This document shows positions 8,300-16,220 of a stretch of DNA of 64,000 nucleotides, piece after piece. A model generated the notes under the pieces. That model saw only the letters and a list, made by a program, of their open reading frames with translations, made no database searches and had not been told where the DNA came from. Each line of letters opens with the position of its first letter. The stretch's first letter is position 1. Position numbers and translations under genes: made by a program. Source of the DNA: Bacillota bacterium (GTDB lineage Bacteria > Bacillota > UBA4882 > UBA8346); contig JAEYPR010000021.1 of NCBI GenBank assembly GCA_023410535.1, forward strand, positions 62,001-126,000, written 5' to 3'.

Positions 8300-8732
8300 G
8301 CCGATGTGCATGGAGGATTTGGAGGCGGTGCTCGAAATTGAGCACGTATCGTTCGCTACGCCGTGGTCGCGGGATTCGTTCGTTTATGAGTTACTCGAAA
8401 ACCAACGCGCAGTGTACCTCGTGGCGCGAAATGAAATGAAACGCGTCGTCGGTTACATCGGAATGTGGGTGGTCTTTGACGAGGGTCATATCACCAATTT
8501 GGCGACTCACCCGGTCTTTCGCCGCCAGGGGATCGGCCGGGCTTTGCTTGATAAACTAACTGAGGTTTCTCAGACGCACGGGGTCAAATACTTAACCTTG
8601 GAGGTGCGGCGTTCGAACGTGTCGGCCCAAGAGCTATATCAGAAAACCGGGTTTGTCCATATGGGAGTCAGGCGCCGTTATTATCTGGACAATAATGAAG
8701 ATGCTTTTATCATGTGGAAAGGGCCGATTTGA
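8283..8732 (+). CDS. rimI: ribosomal protein S18-alanine N-acetyltransferase
   Basis: A 149-residue GNAT enzyme. The acetyl-CoA pyrophosphate loop is RRQGIGRALL, preceded by ITNLATHPVF; NVSAQELYQKTGF and RRRYYLDNNEDAFIM are the RimI C-terminal signature. TTTGGAGGA lies before ATG 8283, inside the end of tsaB. It is the last gene of the t6A operon. Confidence 0.93.
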   Translation: MAMTIEPMCMEDLEAVLEIEHVSFATPWSRDSFVYELLENQRAVYLVARNEMKRVVGYIGMWVVFDEGHITNLATHPVFRRQGIGRALLDKLTEVSQTHGVKYLTLEVRRSNVSAQELYQKTGFVHMGVRRRYYLDNNEDAFIMWKGPI

Positions 8733-8927
8733 CAGATCCGCTGTCAATCGTGAACCGGCATTGGGTCCGGTGGGTGCTCTGATGGCGCGTAGCGAGTATT
8801 AAGGTTTTACATGAGATTTTTGGGTGAAAGTAAAAAATATTTTGTCGCAACGAAGGAATGAAAGGCATTCGCGTGCAATTATTTATATTAAGTTTTCGTG
8901 AAAAATATATTGCGATGAGGTGACACG

Positions 8928-9578
8928 ATGATCACAGCCGGAAACAATTTGGAACAGGCGCAGCGGGATCTTTTGAAGATGGGAAACCTCGTTGAGGAAA
9001 CGATGAAGATGGCCATTCAAGCGCTACGGGAACAGAACCCTCAGCTGGCGTTGGTGGTAATCGAACGCGATGACACCATTGACAACTTGCAAATCGTGAT
9101 TGAGGAAGAGATCGAACGGACCGTATCCAATACACCACCGCTTGGCTTTGATTTGAAACGAGACTTTGCAATGATAAAAATTGTAAATGACCTGGAGCGG
9201 ATCGGAGATTACGCAACCAATATTGCCGAAGTGGTCTTGGAATTGAAAAATCAAGCGTATCTCAAACCGTTGGTCCATATTCCCCAATTAGCCACGGTTG
9301 CGATGCAGATGGTTTCGACCGTATTGAAAGCGTTTGTAGAAAAAGATATTGATTTGGCGGAAGCGGTTTGTCGCAAAGATGAAGAAGCGGATAACCTTTA
9401 TGACGAGATCTGTGCCGAGTTGGTCAAGATGACTGGGGCGGAAGCGGATCCGGTTAAAGCGTATCAAGCTTCTCGTTTTTTATTAGTCTCCGAATGGCTG
9501 GAGCGGGCGGCTGATCATGCCACCAACATTGGCGAGCAGACGATTTATATCCTCACCGGTAAACGTGTGAAATATTAA
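8928..9578 (+). CDS. phoU: phosphate signalling/transport regulator PhoU
   Basis: A 216-residue all-helical protein of two repeated three-helix bundles, each with a metal-binding motif: KIVNDLERIGDYATNIAE and SEWLERAADHATNIGEQ (the ExxxDxxxN-type clusters). PhoU links the Pst transporter to PhoR signalling. GAGGTGA precedes ATG 8928. No pst genes are adjacent in this window, which is unusual because phoU commonly ends a pst operon; they may lie elsewhere. Confidence 0.94.
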   Translation: MITAGNNLEQAQRDLLKMGNLVEETMKMAIQALREQNPQLALVVIERDDTIDNLQIVIEEEIERTVSNTPPLGFDLKRDFAMIKIVNDLERIGDYATNIAEVVLELKNQAYLKPLVHIPQLATVAMQMVSTVLKAFVEKDIDLAEAVCRKDEEADNLYDEICAELVKMTGAEADPVKAYQASRFLLVSEWLERAADHATNIGEQTIYILTGKRVKY

Positions 9579-9598
9579 TAACGGACCTTGGAAATACC

Positions 9599-9629
9599 AT
9601 CCCGGACCGACTCGGTCCGGGATTTTTTT
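9599..9629 (+). terminator. terminator of phoU
   Basis: Perfect stem ATCCCGGACC/GGTCCGGGAT, 5-nt loop, then a T tract. Confidence 0.92.
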
Positions 9630-9734
9630 ACGTACTACTTCGGGCGCTGATCACATAGATATGATATTGGTTTATTGTCCATTTGCCAAAAAAACAGCTC
9701 GTAACGATTTGGAATTTACTAAGGGGGAATCTGT

Positions 9735-10469
9735 TTGACGGGGAAGTGTATTCTGCCCTTGCATATTATTTTATTGGCGGGAATCGTGATGATCTTCATG
9801 ACGATTCAAACCTGGGCGGTGAACCATGTGACTTGCGAAGACGGGGAAGATTTTCAATTGGAGGAGCAGGTAGCCACCGATTCCAACAATATTCCCTTCG
9901 CTTCGAACGACAAGATCGTTGTAGATACAAAACAATTGCGTTTGTATTTTTACCGTGATCAAGTTCTCTTTAAAACCTATGCGATTGCGATCGGAACCAG
10001 CGAAACTCCGACCCCGATTGGCGAGTGGCGGATCATTCACAAGGGGGGGAACTGGGGCGACGGTTTTGGCGCGCGTTGGATCGGGATTAACGTTCCCTGG
10101 GGTATTTATGGGATTCACGGCACCAACAAACCGGGGACGATTGGCTACCGTTCCAGTCATGGTTGCATCCGTATGTTCAACCAGCATGTAATTGAGTTGT
10201 ATAATTACGTAAAAGTCGGGACGCCGGTAATTATCTTAGGGGACCCTCCGGTTGTGACGCCGCGGGCTGAATTTCGACCCAAAAGTTCGGGAAAAGATGT
10301 TTCCATGGTCCAATTTGCCATGCGGCGGCATGGGTTTAACCCGGGCAATTTGGATGGGCGTTATGGAGAGACAATGGAACAGGCGGTAAAACGGATGCAA
10401 TTTTTTTATGGGCTGACCCCCAGCGGCCGCTTGACCATGGTCGAACAATATTTGCTTGGTTTGCGTTAA
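9735..10469 (+). CDS. L,D-transpeptidase (YkuD) with peptidoglycan-binding domain
   Basis: A 244-residue envelope enzyme. Residues 8-30 are a membrane anchor or signal. The YkuD domain spans about 58-165 with the catalytic motif HGTNKPGTIGYRSSHGCIRM (catalytic Cys144). A C-terminal peptidoglycan-binding-type domain (about 172-244; VQFAMRRHGFNPGNLDGRYG) follows. It would form 3-3 cross-links or modify peptidoglycan outside the cytoplasmic membrane. The start is a TTG at 9735 with AAGGGGG 7 nt upstream. It is followed by the solute-binding-like gene 19 bp downstream, probably cotranscribed. Confidence 0.93.
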   Translation: MTGKCILPLHIILLAGIVMIFMTIQTWAVNHVTCEDGEDFQLEEQVATDSNNIPFASNDKIVVDTKQLRLYFYRDQVLFKTYAIAIGTSETPTPIGEWRIIHKGGNWGDGFGARWIGINVPWGIYGIHGTNKPGTIGYRSSHGCIRMFNQHVIELYNYVKVGTPVIILGDPPVVTPRAEFRPKSSGKDVSMVQFAMRRHGFNPGNLDGRYGETMEQAVKRMQFFYGLTPSGRLTMVEQYLLGLR

Positions 10470-10488
10470 TGAAGCGGAGGTGGATCGG

Positions 10489-11757
10489 ATGGTAGTAATC
10501 CGCCGTAAATATCTATGGATAATTGGTCTTGGACTGCTGTTTCTCATCGGCTTCGCCATCGGGGTCACAATGTATCAACCCCATTATCGACTTGGAGAAT
10601 GGGAAATCCCGCTTAACCCCAATGCCAAAATTAATCCGAAACAGACCTACCATTTGACGGTGTGGGATTATAATTATCCTTTGCAAACAATCAATTACTC
10701 AAAATACTTAAACCAAGCAATCGCTCGCTTTCAACAGCAATATCCCAATATTAAAGTTCAGGTTAAACTGCTCGACTTGCTGGAGGGTCCGCGCCAAATC
10801 GCCAAGGCTTTAAAAGATGGGAACTTGCCGGATGTCTACTGTTCGGCTTACCATATCCCGCAGTTTGATTGTCGTTGGCAGATTCCGGTTGGGCCTTTTT
10901 GTCAAAACGGGGAGTTAACTTCTTTCCGGCCGGAAGTGGCGGAAATGGGTAAGGTGGCCGGAGTTCAGTGCGCCTTCCCGCGTTGGGTCGCCCCGGTCGT
11001 TTGGATCGGCAATCGGCAACTTTTGGCTGCAAACGGCTTGGAGGTTGCGAAACTTACAACCAATGGTTGGCAATGGGAAGACTTGCTCCAAACGTTGGAA
11101 CGGAGCAAAGGGAGTCTAAAGTTTGCGGCGTTCCCGGGTGACGGAGGTTTTTTTGGTCAATTGCTGATGGATGGCTCGGGAAAAATTTCTGAGAACAACC
11201 GGGAGTTTGGAGTGGCTGTCCTAAAACGTTTGGTCAGCGCCAGAGCGACTACCGGCGATTATTCCAATAACGCGATCGGCCGGTTTTTAGCCGGAAGAAC
11301 TTTAGTTATTGCCGATGGGCGGTTGAGTTTATACCGGGTAATCAAGGACAAAACGAGTACCAATCAAAACGCAACGGTGGATCCGGTAATTCTGCCCGGA
11401 CCGGCCAAAAACGGCGGGCGTAGTTACCTGCGGGCCGAGAACGGCGTCATCGCGATTTATCGTAATTGGAAAACCCGAGGTGATGCCCATATTGCGGCGG
11501 CAGTTCGTTTGGGTTATTTTTTAAGCACCTACCCGGGAATCGAACCTTGGCAAGAAATGATGGTATACCCTGCCGCAATTGATTCGGGTCGGGTCTGGGA
11601 AAACAGGACGGGGATAGCAGTCGGAGCGTTGTTGAAGCCGATCGCTTTGGTCAACCGGAACCGGCCCTTGGCGGAAACGCCGGCTTTGCGACTGCTCGAT
11701 GAATATTTGGCTGGGAAAAAGCAACTTTCCGATCTCGAAAATATGAAACTAAGATAA
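10489..11757 (+). CDS. membrane-anchored extracellular solute-binding protein, family 1-like
   Basis: A 422-residue protein with one strong N-terminal hydrophobic segment (about 8-25, no lipobox). A periplasmic-binding fold follows (YHLTVWDYNYP, YLNQAIARFQQQYPNIKVQV, GNLPDVYCS) like carbohydrate-binding SBPs. No ABC permease or ATPase gene is adjacent, so it may be an orphan receptor or wall-associated sensor rather than a transporter part. GGAGGTG precedes ATG 10489. The end of the gene is embedded in a perfect 20-bp hairpin. Confidence 0.75.
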   Translation: MVVIRRKYLWIIGLGLLFLIGFAIGVTMYQPHYRLGEWEIPLNPNAKINPKQTYHLTVWDYNYPLQTINYSKYLNQAIARFQQQYPNIKVQVKLLDLLEGPRQIAKALKDGNLPDVYCSAYHIPQFDCRWQIPVGPFCQNGELTSFRPEVAEMGKVAGVQCAFPRWVAPVVWIGNRQLLAANGLEVAKLTTNGWQWEDLLQTLERSKGSLKFAAFPGDGGFFGQLLMDGSGKISENNREFGVAVLKRLVSARATTGDYSNNAIGRFLAGRTLVIADGRLSLYRVIKDKTSTNQNATVDPVILPGPAKNGGRSYLRAENGVIAIYRNWKTRGDAHIAAAVRLGYFLSTYPGIEPWQEMMVYPAAIDSGRVWENRTGIAVGALLKPIALVNRNRPLAETPALRLLDEYLAGKKQLSDLENMKLR

Positions 11758-11790
11758 GGCAGGTTCCAAACCTGCCTTATCTTAGTTTTA
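11746..11790 (+). terminator. perfect 20-bp hairpin overlapping the stop codon
   Basis: The last codons and TAA of the solute-binding gene form the left arm (11746-11765). A 3-nt loop CCA follows, and the right arm (11769-11788) matches perfectly. Only a TTTT follows, so termination may be weak, but the hairpin should protect the mRNA 3' end. Confidence 0.75.
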
Positions 11791-11904
11791 CGCCGGCCGT
11801 CTGAGAAGAGACGACATCCTAATTTACATATTGTTGAAGGATTCCCTTCGCTCCCTGTCGAATTAATACCTAAATCTTGTGAAGTCGATGATGGAGGAGC
11901 AGGT

Positions 11905-12828
11905 ATGGTAGGGGAAAAAATCCTGATTATCGATTCCGACCCGCGTGCAGTTGAGATGGCGGTAATCAAACTCTCCAGCGCCGGTTATTGGGTCATCACC
12001 AGTACCAATGGCGAAGAAGGCTTCGCGAAACTCCAACAGTCAACACCTGACCTGCTGATTATCAACCCCGAAGTTGATGGCTATCGGGTCATTCATGAGC
12101 TTGAAAACCAGCCTAATTACCGAAGCATCGGCGTTATTTTGCTGGCGGACCGTAACTTTGACGAAACCAAATTCGGCATTTCCGGGTATCGGGTGGACGA
12201 TATATTAATCAAACCGTTTACCCCCAAAACCTTATTAAACCGCGTAAACGCTCTAATAGTACAATCCCGTCTGATCCGTCAGCTTAATCCGTTGACCATG
12301 TTACCCGGTAAAATCCATCTGCAACAGAAAATTCGCAACACCGTTAAAAACGGCGAGCAGTTTGAACTGATCTTTATCGATCTCAAAGATTTTACCGCCT
12401 ATAATAAGTTTTACGGCTTTGAACAAGGGAATCAAGTGATTGCTTTTTTGGCCAATCTAATCTTGGAACTGATCCCTCATTTTCGGGAACAACTTCCCGA
12501 ACTCTACCATCTGGGTGGCGATGACTTTTGCTTAATGGTTCGGGCCGGTGCGGCCGAAACCATCAGTAAGCGGATTTTGGAAGGATTCGATGCCGGAATC
12601 GGACGTTATTATCTTGAAGAAGACCGGAATCGCGGCGGATTGGCCGTTCCCAACCGGCGCGGCTTGGTGGAGCAATGGCCGATCATGACGATTGCGTTGG
12701 GGATTGTCAGTAATCAACACCGTCTGATCCAAGATTGGTTGGAGGCGGAGTTAATCGGCACCGAGTTGCTCGCCTACGCCAAATCGATGCCTGGGAGCCG
12801 CTATGTTCGTGATCGCCGTTGTTCATAA
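11905..12828 (+). CDS. pseudo-receiver plus degenerate GGDEF protein
   Basis: A 307-residue cytosolic protein. Residues 4-120 form a response-regulator receiver fold (ILIIDSDP acidic pocket, DDILIKPFTP with the conserved Lys). The expected phospho-acceptor Asp is Asn54 in PDLLIINPE, so ordinary phosphorylation is unlikely. Residues 130-300 form a GGDEF-like domain (FIDLKDFTAYNKFYGF) whose signature is GGDDF instead of GGDEF/GGEEF. Cyclase activity is therefore doubtful; it may bind c-di-GMP or only interact. GGAGGAG precedes ATG 11905. It seems monocistronic. Confidence 0.8.
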   Translation: MVGEKILIIDSDPRAVEMAVIKLSSAGYWVITSTNGEEGFAKLQQSTPDLLIINPEVDGYRVIHELENQPNYRSIGVILLADRNFDETKFGISGYRVDDILIKPFTPKTLLNRVNALIVQSRLIRQLNPLTMLPGKIHLQQKIRNTVKNGEQFELIFIDLKDFTAYNKFYGFEQGNQVIAFLANLILELIPHFREQLPELYHLGGDDFCLMVRAGAAETISKRILEGFDAGIGRYYLEEDRNRGGLAVPNRRGLVEQWPIMTIALGIVSNQHRLIQDWLEAELIGTELLAYAKSMPGSRYVRDRRCS

Positions 12829-12984
12829 CGTTTGAAAAGATAATGCCGCTGGGTAAACTTGGCGCAGCCGAACCGCTCATAATATCAGGCTAATTGTTAC
12901 ATTCTATAGTTGGGATACTTGAGCTTACTTTCAAATAATGGGAGTAAGTACAATTGCTGCCGATGATCGTGCTGAAAGGATACC

Positions 12985-13845
12985 ATGGATTATAAACCGA
13001 CCTCGCCACGGGATATCCGTGATATACTGGCCCAACGGAATTTTGCTCCTCGCAAAAGCCTGGGCCAGAATTTTTTAATTGATAGGAATATTTTGGTAAA
13101 GATAACAGATGCCGCTCAATTGGAACCTTCCGATGTCGTTTTGGAGATCGGGCCGGGTCTGGGCGCGTTAACCCTGGAATTGTTGGAACGAGGCTGCCGT
13201 GTTGCTGCGGTGGAATATGATCGCGGGTTGTTCGGTATCCTCGGCGAGCAATTTGCCCAGGAAGAGCGACTGACCTTATATAACGAAGATTTTATGCAAT
13301 TTGACCTGTCCCGCATCGCAGAATTCAGCCAATCCGGTATGTTTCATGGCAAGGTTGTCGCCAATTTACCGTATTATATAACGACCCCGGCAATTTTTAA
13401 GCTGGTAGAGGCGGATGTTCAGTGGCAGTCGTTGGTGTTTTTGATCCAAAAGGAAGTGGCGCAACGGATCACGGCTGAACCGGGAGGTAAGGATTACGGC
13501 GCTTTAACGGTGATGCTTAATTTCTACGGTCAAGTGGATAAAATCATGACTGTTCCCAAAACGGTTTTTTATCCGGCGCCCCAAGTTGATTCGGCGGTAG
13601 TGCGGATCCGGCCGTTTGACGATCCGGAACGCCGGAAGTTGTATCCCCACTTGCATCGGGTGGTGCAAGCGGCGTTTGGACAACGGCGCAAAACGATTCA
13701 AAATGCATTGCAGAGCGTGGTCGCGGCAAAAGATCAGATTCAGCAACTTTTGGCGTCGCTAAAAATAGCGCCGACACGAAGAGGGGAGACCCTGAGTGTT
13801 GCTGAATTTGAAGCCCTTGCCGTGGCGGTTCGCCAATTAGAATAG
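12985..13845 (+). CDS. ksgA: 16S rRNA dimethyladenosine transferase KsgA/RsmA
   Basis: A 286-residue SAM-dependent methyltransferase that dimethylates A1518/A1519 of 16S rRNA. KSLGQNFLID (25-34), the SAM motif LEIGPGLGALT (53-63) and catalytic NLPYYITTP (from 126) are diagnostic. GAAAGGAT precedes ATG 12985. It sits upstream of the YkuK gene and veg, mirroring the ksgA-yabG-veg neighbourhood of Bacillus with yabG replaced. Confidence 0.97.
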   Translation: MDYKPTSPRDIRDILAQRNFAPRKSLGQNFLIDRNILVKITDAAQLEPSDVVLEIGPGLGALTLELLERGCRVAAVEYDRGLFGILGEQFAQEERLTLYNEDFMQFDLSRIAEFSQSGMFHGKVVANLPYYITTPAIFKLVEADVQWQSLVFLIQKEVAQRITAEPGGKDYGALTVMLNFYGQVDKIMTVPKTVFYPAPQVDSAVVRIRPFDDPERRKLYPHLHRVVQAAFGQRRKTIQNALQSVVAAKDQIQQLLASLKIAPTRRGETLSVAEFEALAVAVRQLE

Positions 13846-13857
13846 AGGGTGTAACAG

Positions 13858-14328
13858 ATGTTCTTTATCAGCCCGACCAAGGGTAGGCTAAATTTTGACC
13901 AAGTTTTCGCGGAGCTGGTTGCCTTTATCCAAACGGATGCTGATGCTCATTATAAATTGATTGTCGGTACTGACTCTCAACTGCGGGAGGACGTCTGTTA
14001 TGTTACGGCCATTGTTATCCTGAAAGAAGGCAAAGGAGGCCGTTTTTTTTATTCCCGGGAATGGGAACCGGCCAAATTAAGCTTGAAACAGCGGATATTT
14101 TATGAGACTTCAAAAAGTCTTACCGTTGCCGCCAAGCTTGCGGAGAAACTTAGCGCCGAAGGGTTGCAGGATTTTAATGTCCAGATCCATCTGGATGTCG
14201 GGGAACAAGGAAAAACCAAGGATGTGATTCGCGAGGTAATTGGGATGGTTACCGGCAGTGGTTTTGAGGCGGTAATTAAGCCAGATTCATATGGTGCCTC
14301 AAAAGTGGCCGATAAATACACGAAATAA
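13858..14328 (+). CDS. YkuK-family (DUF458) RNase H-like protein
   Basis: A 156-residue protein matching the YkuK/DUF458 family. LIVGTDSQL near the start and HLDVGEQGKTKDVIREVIGMV near the end supply the acidic residues of an RNase H-like fold. Nuclease activity is a family prediction only. It starts 12 nt after ksgA and is probably cotranscribed with it. Confidence 0.82.
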   Translation: MFFISPTKGRLNFDQVFAELVAFIQTDADAHYKLIVGTDSQLREDVCYVTAIVILKEGKGGRFFYSREWEPAKLSLKQRIFYETSKSLTVAAKLAEKLSAEGLQDFNVQIHLDVGEQGKTKDVIREVIGMVTGSGFEAVIKPDSYGASKVADKYTK

Positions 14329-14350
14329 TTGGATAATTGCATCAAACCCG

Positions 14351-14379
14351 TTGACAAACACCTTACCTTCAAGTATAAT
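14351..14379 (+). promoter_or_regulatory. consensus sigma-A promoter P1 of veg
   Basis: TTGACA, 17-nt spacer, TATAAT: both hexamers are exact consensus. Confidence 0.92.
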
Positions 14380-14386
14380 ATTTAGC

Positions 14387-14415
14387 TTGACATTTTCGGA
14401 CAGGCATGATATGCT
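14387..14415 (+). promoter_or_regulatory. second sigma-A promoter P2 of veg
   Basis: TTGACA, 17-nt spacer, TATGCT, placed 36 nt downstream of P1. Confidence 0.65.
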
Positions 14416-14446
14416 GTTATTGGATGAATGAAGGAAGGTGAACCAT

Positions 14447-14710
14447 TTGGAGGAGACCGGTGTTCTTGATCGGATTCGGGAAGATTTAGGCGGTTTTGTC
14501 GGTGAAGCGATTCGGATCCGTGCTAACCGGGGTCGTAAAAAAATCTTCGAGGTAGAAGGAGTTCTTGAACAGACATACCCGAAAGTTTTTGTGGTTCGGT
14601 TCAAAGAACGTCAGATTGAACGAAGAGTTTCTTACAGCTATGCGGATCTGTTAACTCAAGCGGTTGAGTTGACAGTGGGGGAAAACCGCATTGGGATGCA
14701 AATTCAATAG
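14447..14710 (+). CDS. veg: Veg protein
   Basis: An 87-residue protein very close in size to Bacillus subtilis Veg (86 residues). The core RIRANRGRKKIFEVEGVLEQTYP and the C-terminal VSYSYADLLTQAVELTV are the family signature. In Bacillus, Veg affects biofilm gene expression and its gene has an extremely strong vegetative promoter; here two tandem promoters are present. TTG 14447 is chosen because AAGGAAGGTG lies 6 nt before it; the GTG at 14438 is part of that binding site. Confidence 0.93.
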   Translation: MEETGVLDRIREDLGGFVGEAIRIRANRGRKKIFEVEGVLEQTYPKVFVVRFKERQIERRVSYSYADLLTQAVELTVGENRIGMQIQ

Positions 14711-14719
14711 TGAGATTCG

Positions 14720-14745
14720 GCCCGTCTTTGGACGGGCTGTTTTTC
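14720..14745 (+). terminator. terminator of veg
   Basis: GCCCGTC/GACGGGC stem with 4-nt loop, followed by TGTTTTT. Confidence 0.88.
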
Positions 14746-14840
14746 TATCCATTTAACATTGTGGAAAGCGGCGAACTGCTGCGTCGGGCAATGAAGCATA
14801 TTGTTTCAGCACGGCTGTTGATATCATAGGGTTTGCAATA

Positions 14841-15863
14841 TCAGGTAAAATATTCAATTTTAGAGGTTGGGAAGTATTTGGTGACCATTGATTGAATATT
14901 TTCTTTCAGTTCGGCGTAGGCGGCTTCGGGATAGAGGTATTTGGTCAAACCGTATTTGCCGAATTTTTTGCGGCGGTTGGATTCGTCCAGATCCAGCTGG
15001 GTATTGGGGAAACGTTCCAGGATCACTTTTTTGGCGCTGGCGGTAAAACGGTGGGTGATCAATTCAAACGTTAAATCAGCGGGAATTGGAGTTAACGTTT
15101 GGGCTAAATCCCGAAAGAGTTGCTCATAACCTTCTACATAACCGGGATAGATGAAGAGCGGGGCGATGATGAAACCCAACGGATAACCGGCTCGGGCGAT
15201 CTTTCCGGCGGCTTCGATGCGCTCGGCAGCGGAAGCGGTATTGTGTTCGAATTTAGTAATAATTTCGGCTGAATTCAGGCTGAAACGAAAGCGGGTTTGA
15301 TCGTTGTGCGCGAGGTGTAACAGACTGTCAACGGCGGCAAATTTCGTCACAACCCGTAAGCGGGCGAATGATAGGCTCCCGAAAAATTCGATGGTTTTAG
15401 CCAGGGATCCGGTGATATGCTCGACTGCCAACGGGTCGGAGGTGCTGGCCGCTTCAAAGGTAGTGATTGCCGGAGCGTTTTGGGCGGTGATTTCCTTAAT
15501 CTTCAACAAAATCTCATCAGTATTAACATAAACCCGGATGTAGGGTTTCTTGCCTAAATGGGTCTGGAGATAGCAATATTGGCAACCTCCGGGACAACTG
15601 GTCCCCAACGAGAACTCGAAATCTGCCGACGGTTTACAAGTATCCAACCGCAAGTCGCGTTTCACTCCGACCACTAAAGTCAATTTACTCTCGCGGTAGC
15701 TTTGTTGGGGAGTCCCGCCGGGAATGCCGGTGACGCGGTTGTGCGAGCCGGTCAATTGAACCGGAACCCCGGCGGCGGTCATCTTATCCCATATCTCCTG
15801 ACCCAACGGGTATTTTAGCGCATCTTCTTCAAAAAAGGCTCTTTTGGGCTGAAAAAGTTTCAT
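14841..15863 (-). CDS. splB: spore photoproduct lyase (clostridial-type cysteine arrangement)
   Basis: A 340-residue radical SAM enzyme that repairs the 5-thyminyl-5,6-dihydrothymine lesion in germinating spores. The 4Fe-4S cluster motif CPGGCQYC gives Cys90, 94 and 97; YCYLQTHLGKKPYIRVYVN and the C-terminal KIEYFT are typical. The Bacillus catalytic Cys141 position reads EAASTSD here (Ser140). A Cys occurs instead at position 76 (DTCKPSAD), which I recall as the arrangement in clostridial enzymes. The start at 15863 follows TAGGAGC. It is divergent from murB, with a long leader containing a dispersed element. Confidence 0.95.
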   Translation of the reverse strand: MKLFQPKRAFFEEDALKYPLGQEIWDKMTAAGVPVQLTGSHNRVTGIPGGTPQQSYRESKLTLVVGVKRDLRLDTCKPSADFEFSLGTSCPGGCQYCYLQTHLGKKPYIRVYVNTDEILLKIKEITAQNAPAITTFEAASTSDPLAVEHITGSLAKTIEFFGSLSFARLRVVTKFAAVDSLLHLAHNDQTRFRFSLNSAEIITKFEHNTASAAERIEAAGKIARAGYPLGFIIAPLFIYPGYVEGYEQLFRDLAQTLTPIPADLTFELITHRFTASAKKVILERFPNTQLDLDESNRRKKFGKYGLTKYLYPEAAYAELKENIQSMVTKYFPTSKIEYFT

Positions 15864-15921
15864 CGGGTTTAAGCTCCTATTTTAGGAAATCGCTTCAACT
15901 TATATTGGTTTCACCTAACTG

Positions 15922-15998
15922 CGTAGAAAATACGCTGAATGCGCTTCTGTCCGCCCAGACCTGAAGGTCAGGGCTAAGATTAAAACCGATCTCAACCC
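15922..15998 (-). repeat. dispersed element copy B, in splB leader
   Basis: Read on the minus strand this segment closely matches 52791-52859 on the plus strand. Blocks GATCGGTTTT, TTAGCCCT, ACCTTC, GGACAGAAGC and CGTATTTTCTA occur in the same order and spacing, with a hairpin closed by TTCA. Both copies lie in the leader of the next gene on their own strand, 60 and 28 nt before the start codon. It could be a structured RNA or a small mobile repeat. Confidence 0.7.
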
Positions 15999-16054
15999 CG
16001 GCTGAAGCCGGGCCGGGTTGTGCTTCGAAGCTTTGCCGAGCCCCGGAGGGGCTT

Positions 16055-16092
16055 GCTTGCCCGAGCGGCGACGGGTAGCTAGCGTGGACGAC
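16055..16092 (+). repeat. 38-nt dispersed repeat, copy 1
   Basis: It shares 35 of 38 positions with 46522-46559 (core GGGTAGCTAGCGTGGACGAC). A third copy lacking 7 nt lies on the other strand at 33294-33324. Confidence 0.8.
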
Positions 16093-16220
16093 GTATGGTA
16101 AACTAAATTCGGCGGATGTTTTATATACTATCCGTATGTTGAGTTTTCATTGCGCAAGTAGCTTTTCCAAGTAAAATGATTCTAATCCGGCGCTAGGCCG
16201 GAAACTGGAGGGTATCAGGA

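Noticed and set aside
16021..16100. Possible RNase P, 6S or tmRNA gene near the dispersed repeats
   Set aside because: None of the conserved core sequences of these RNAs could be recognised.
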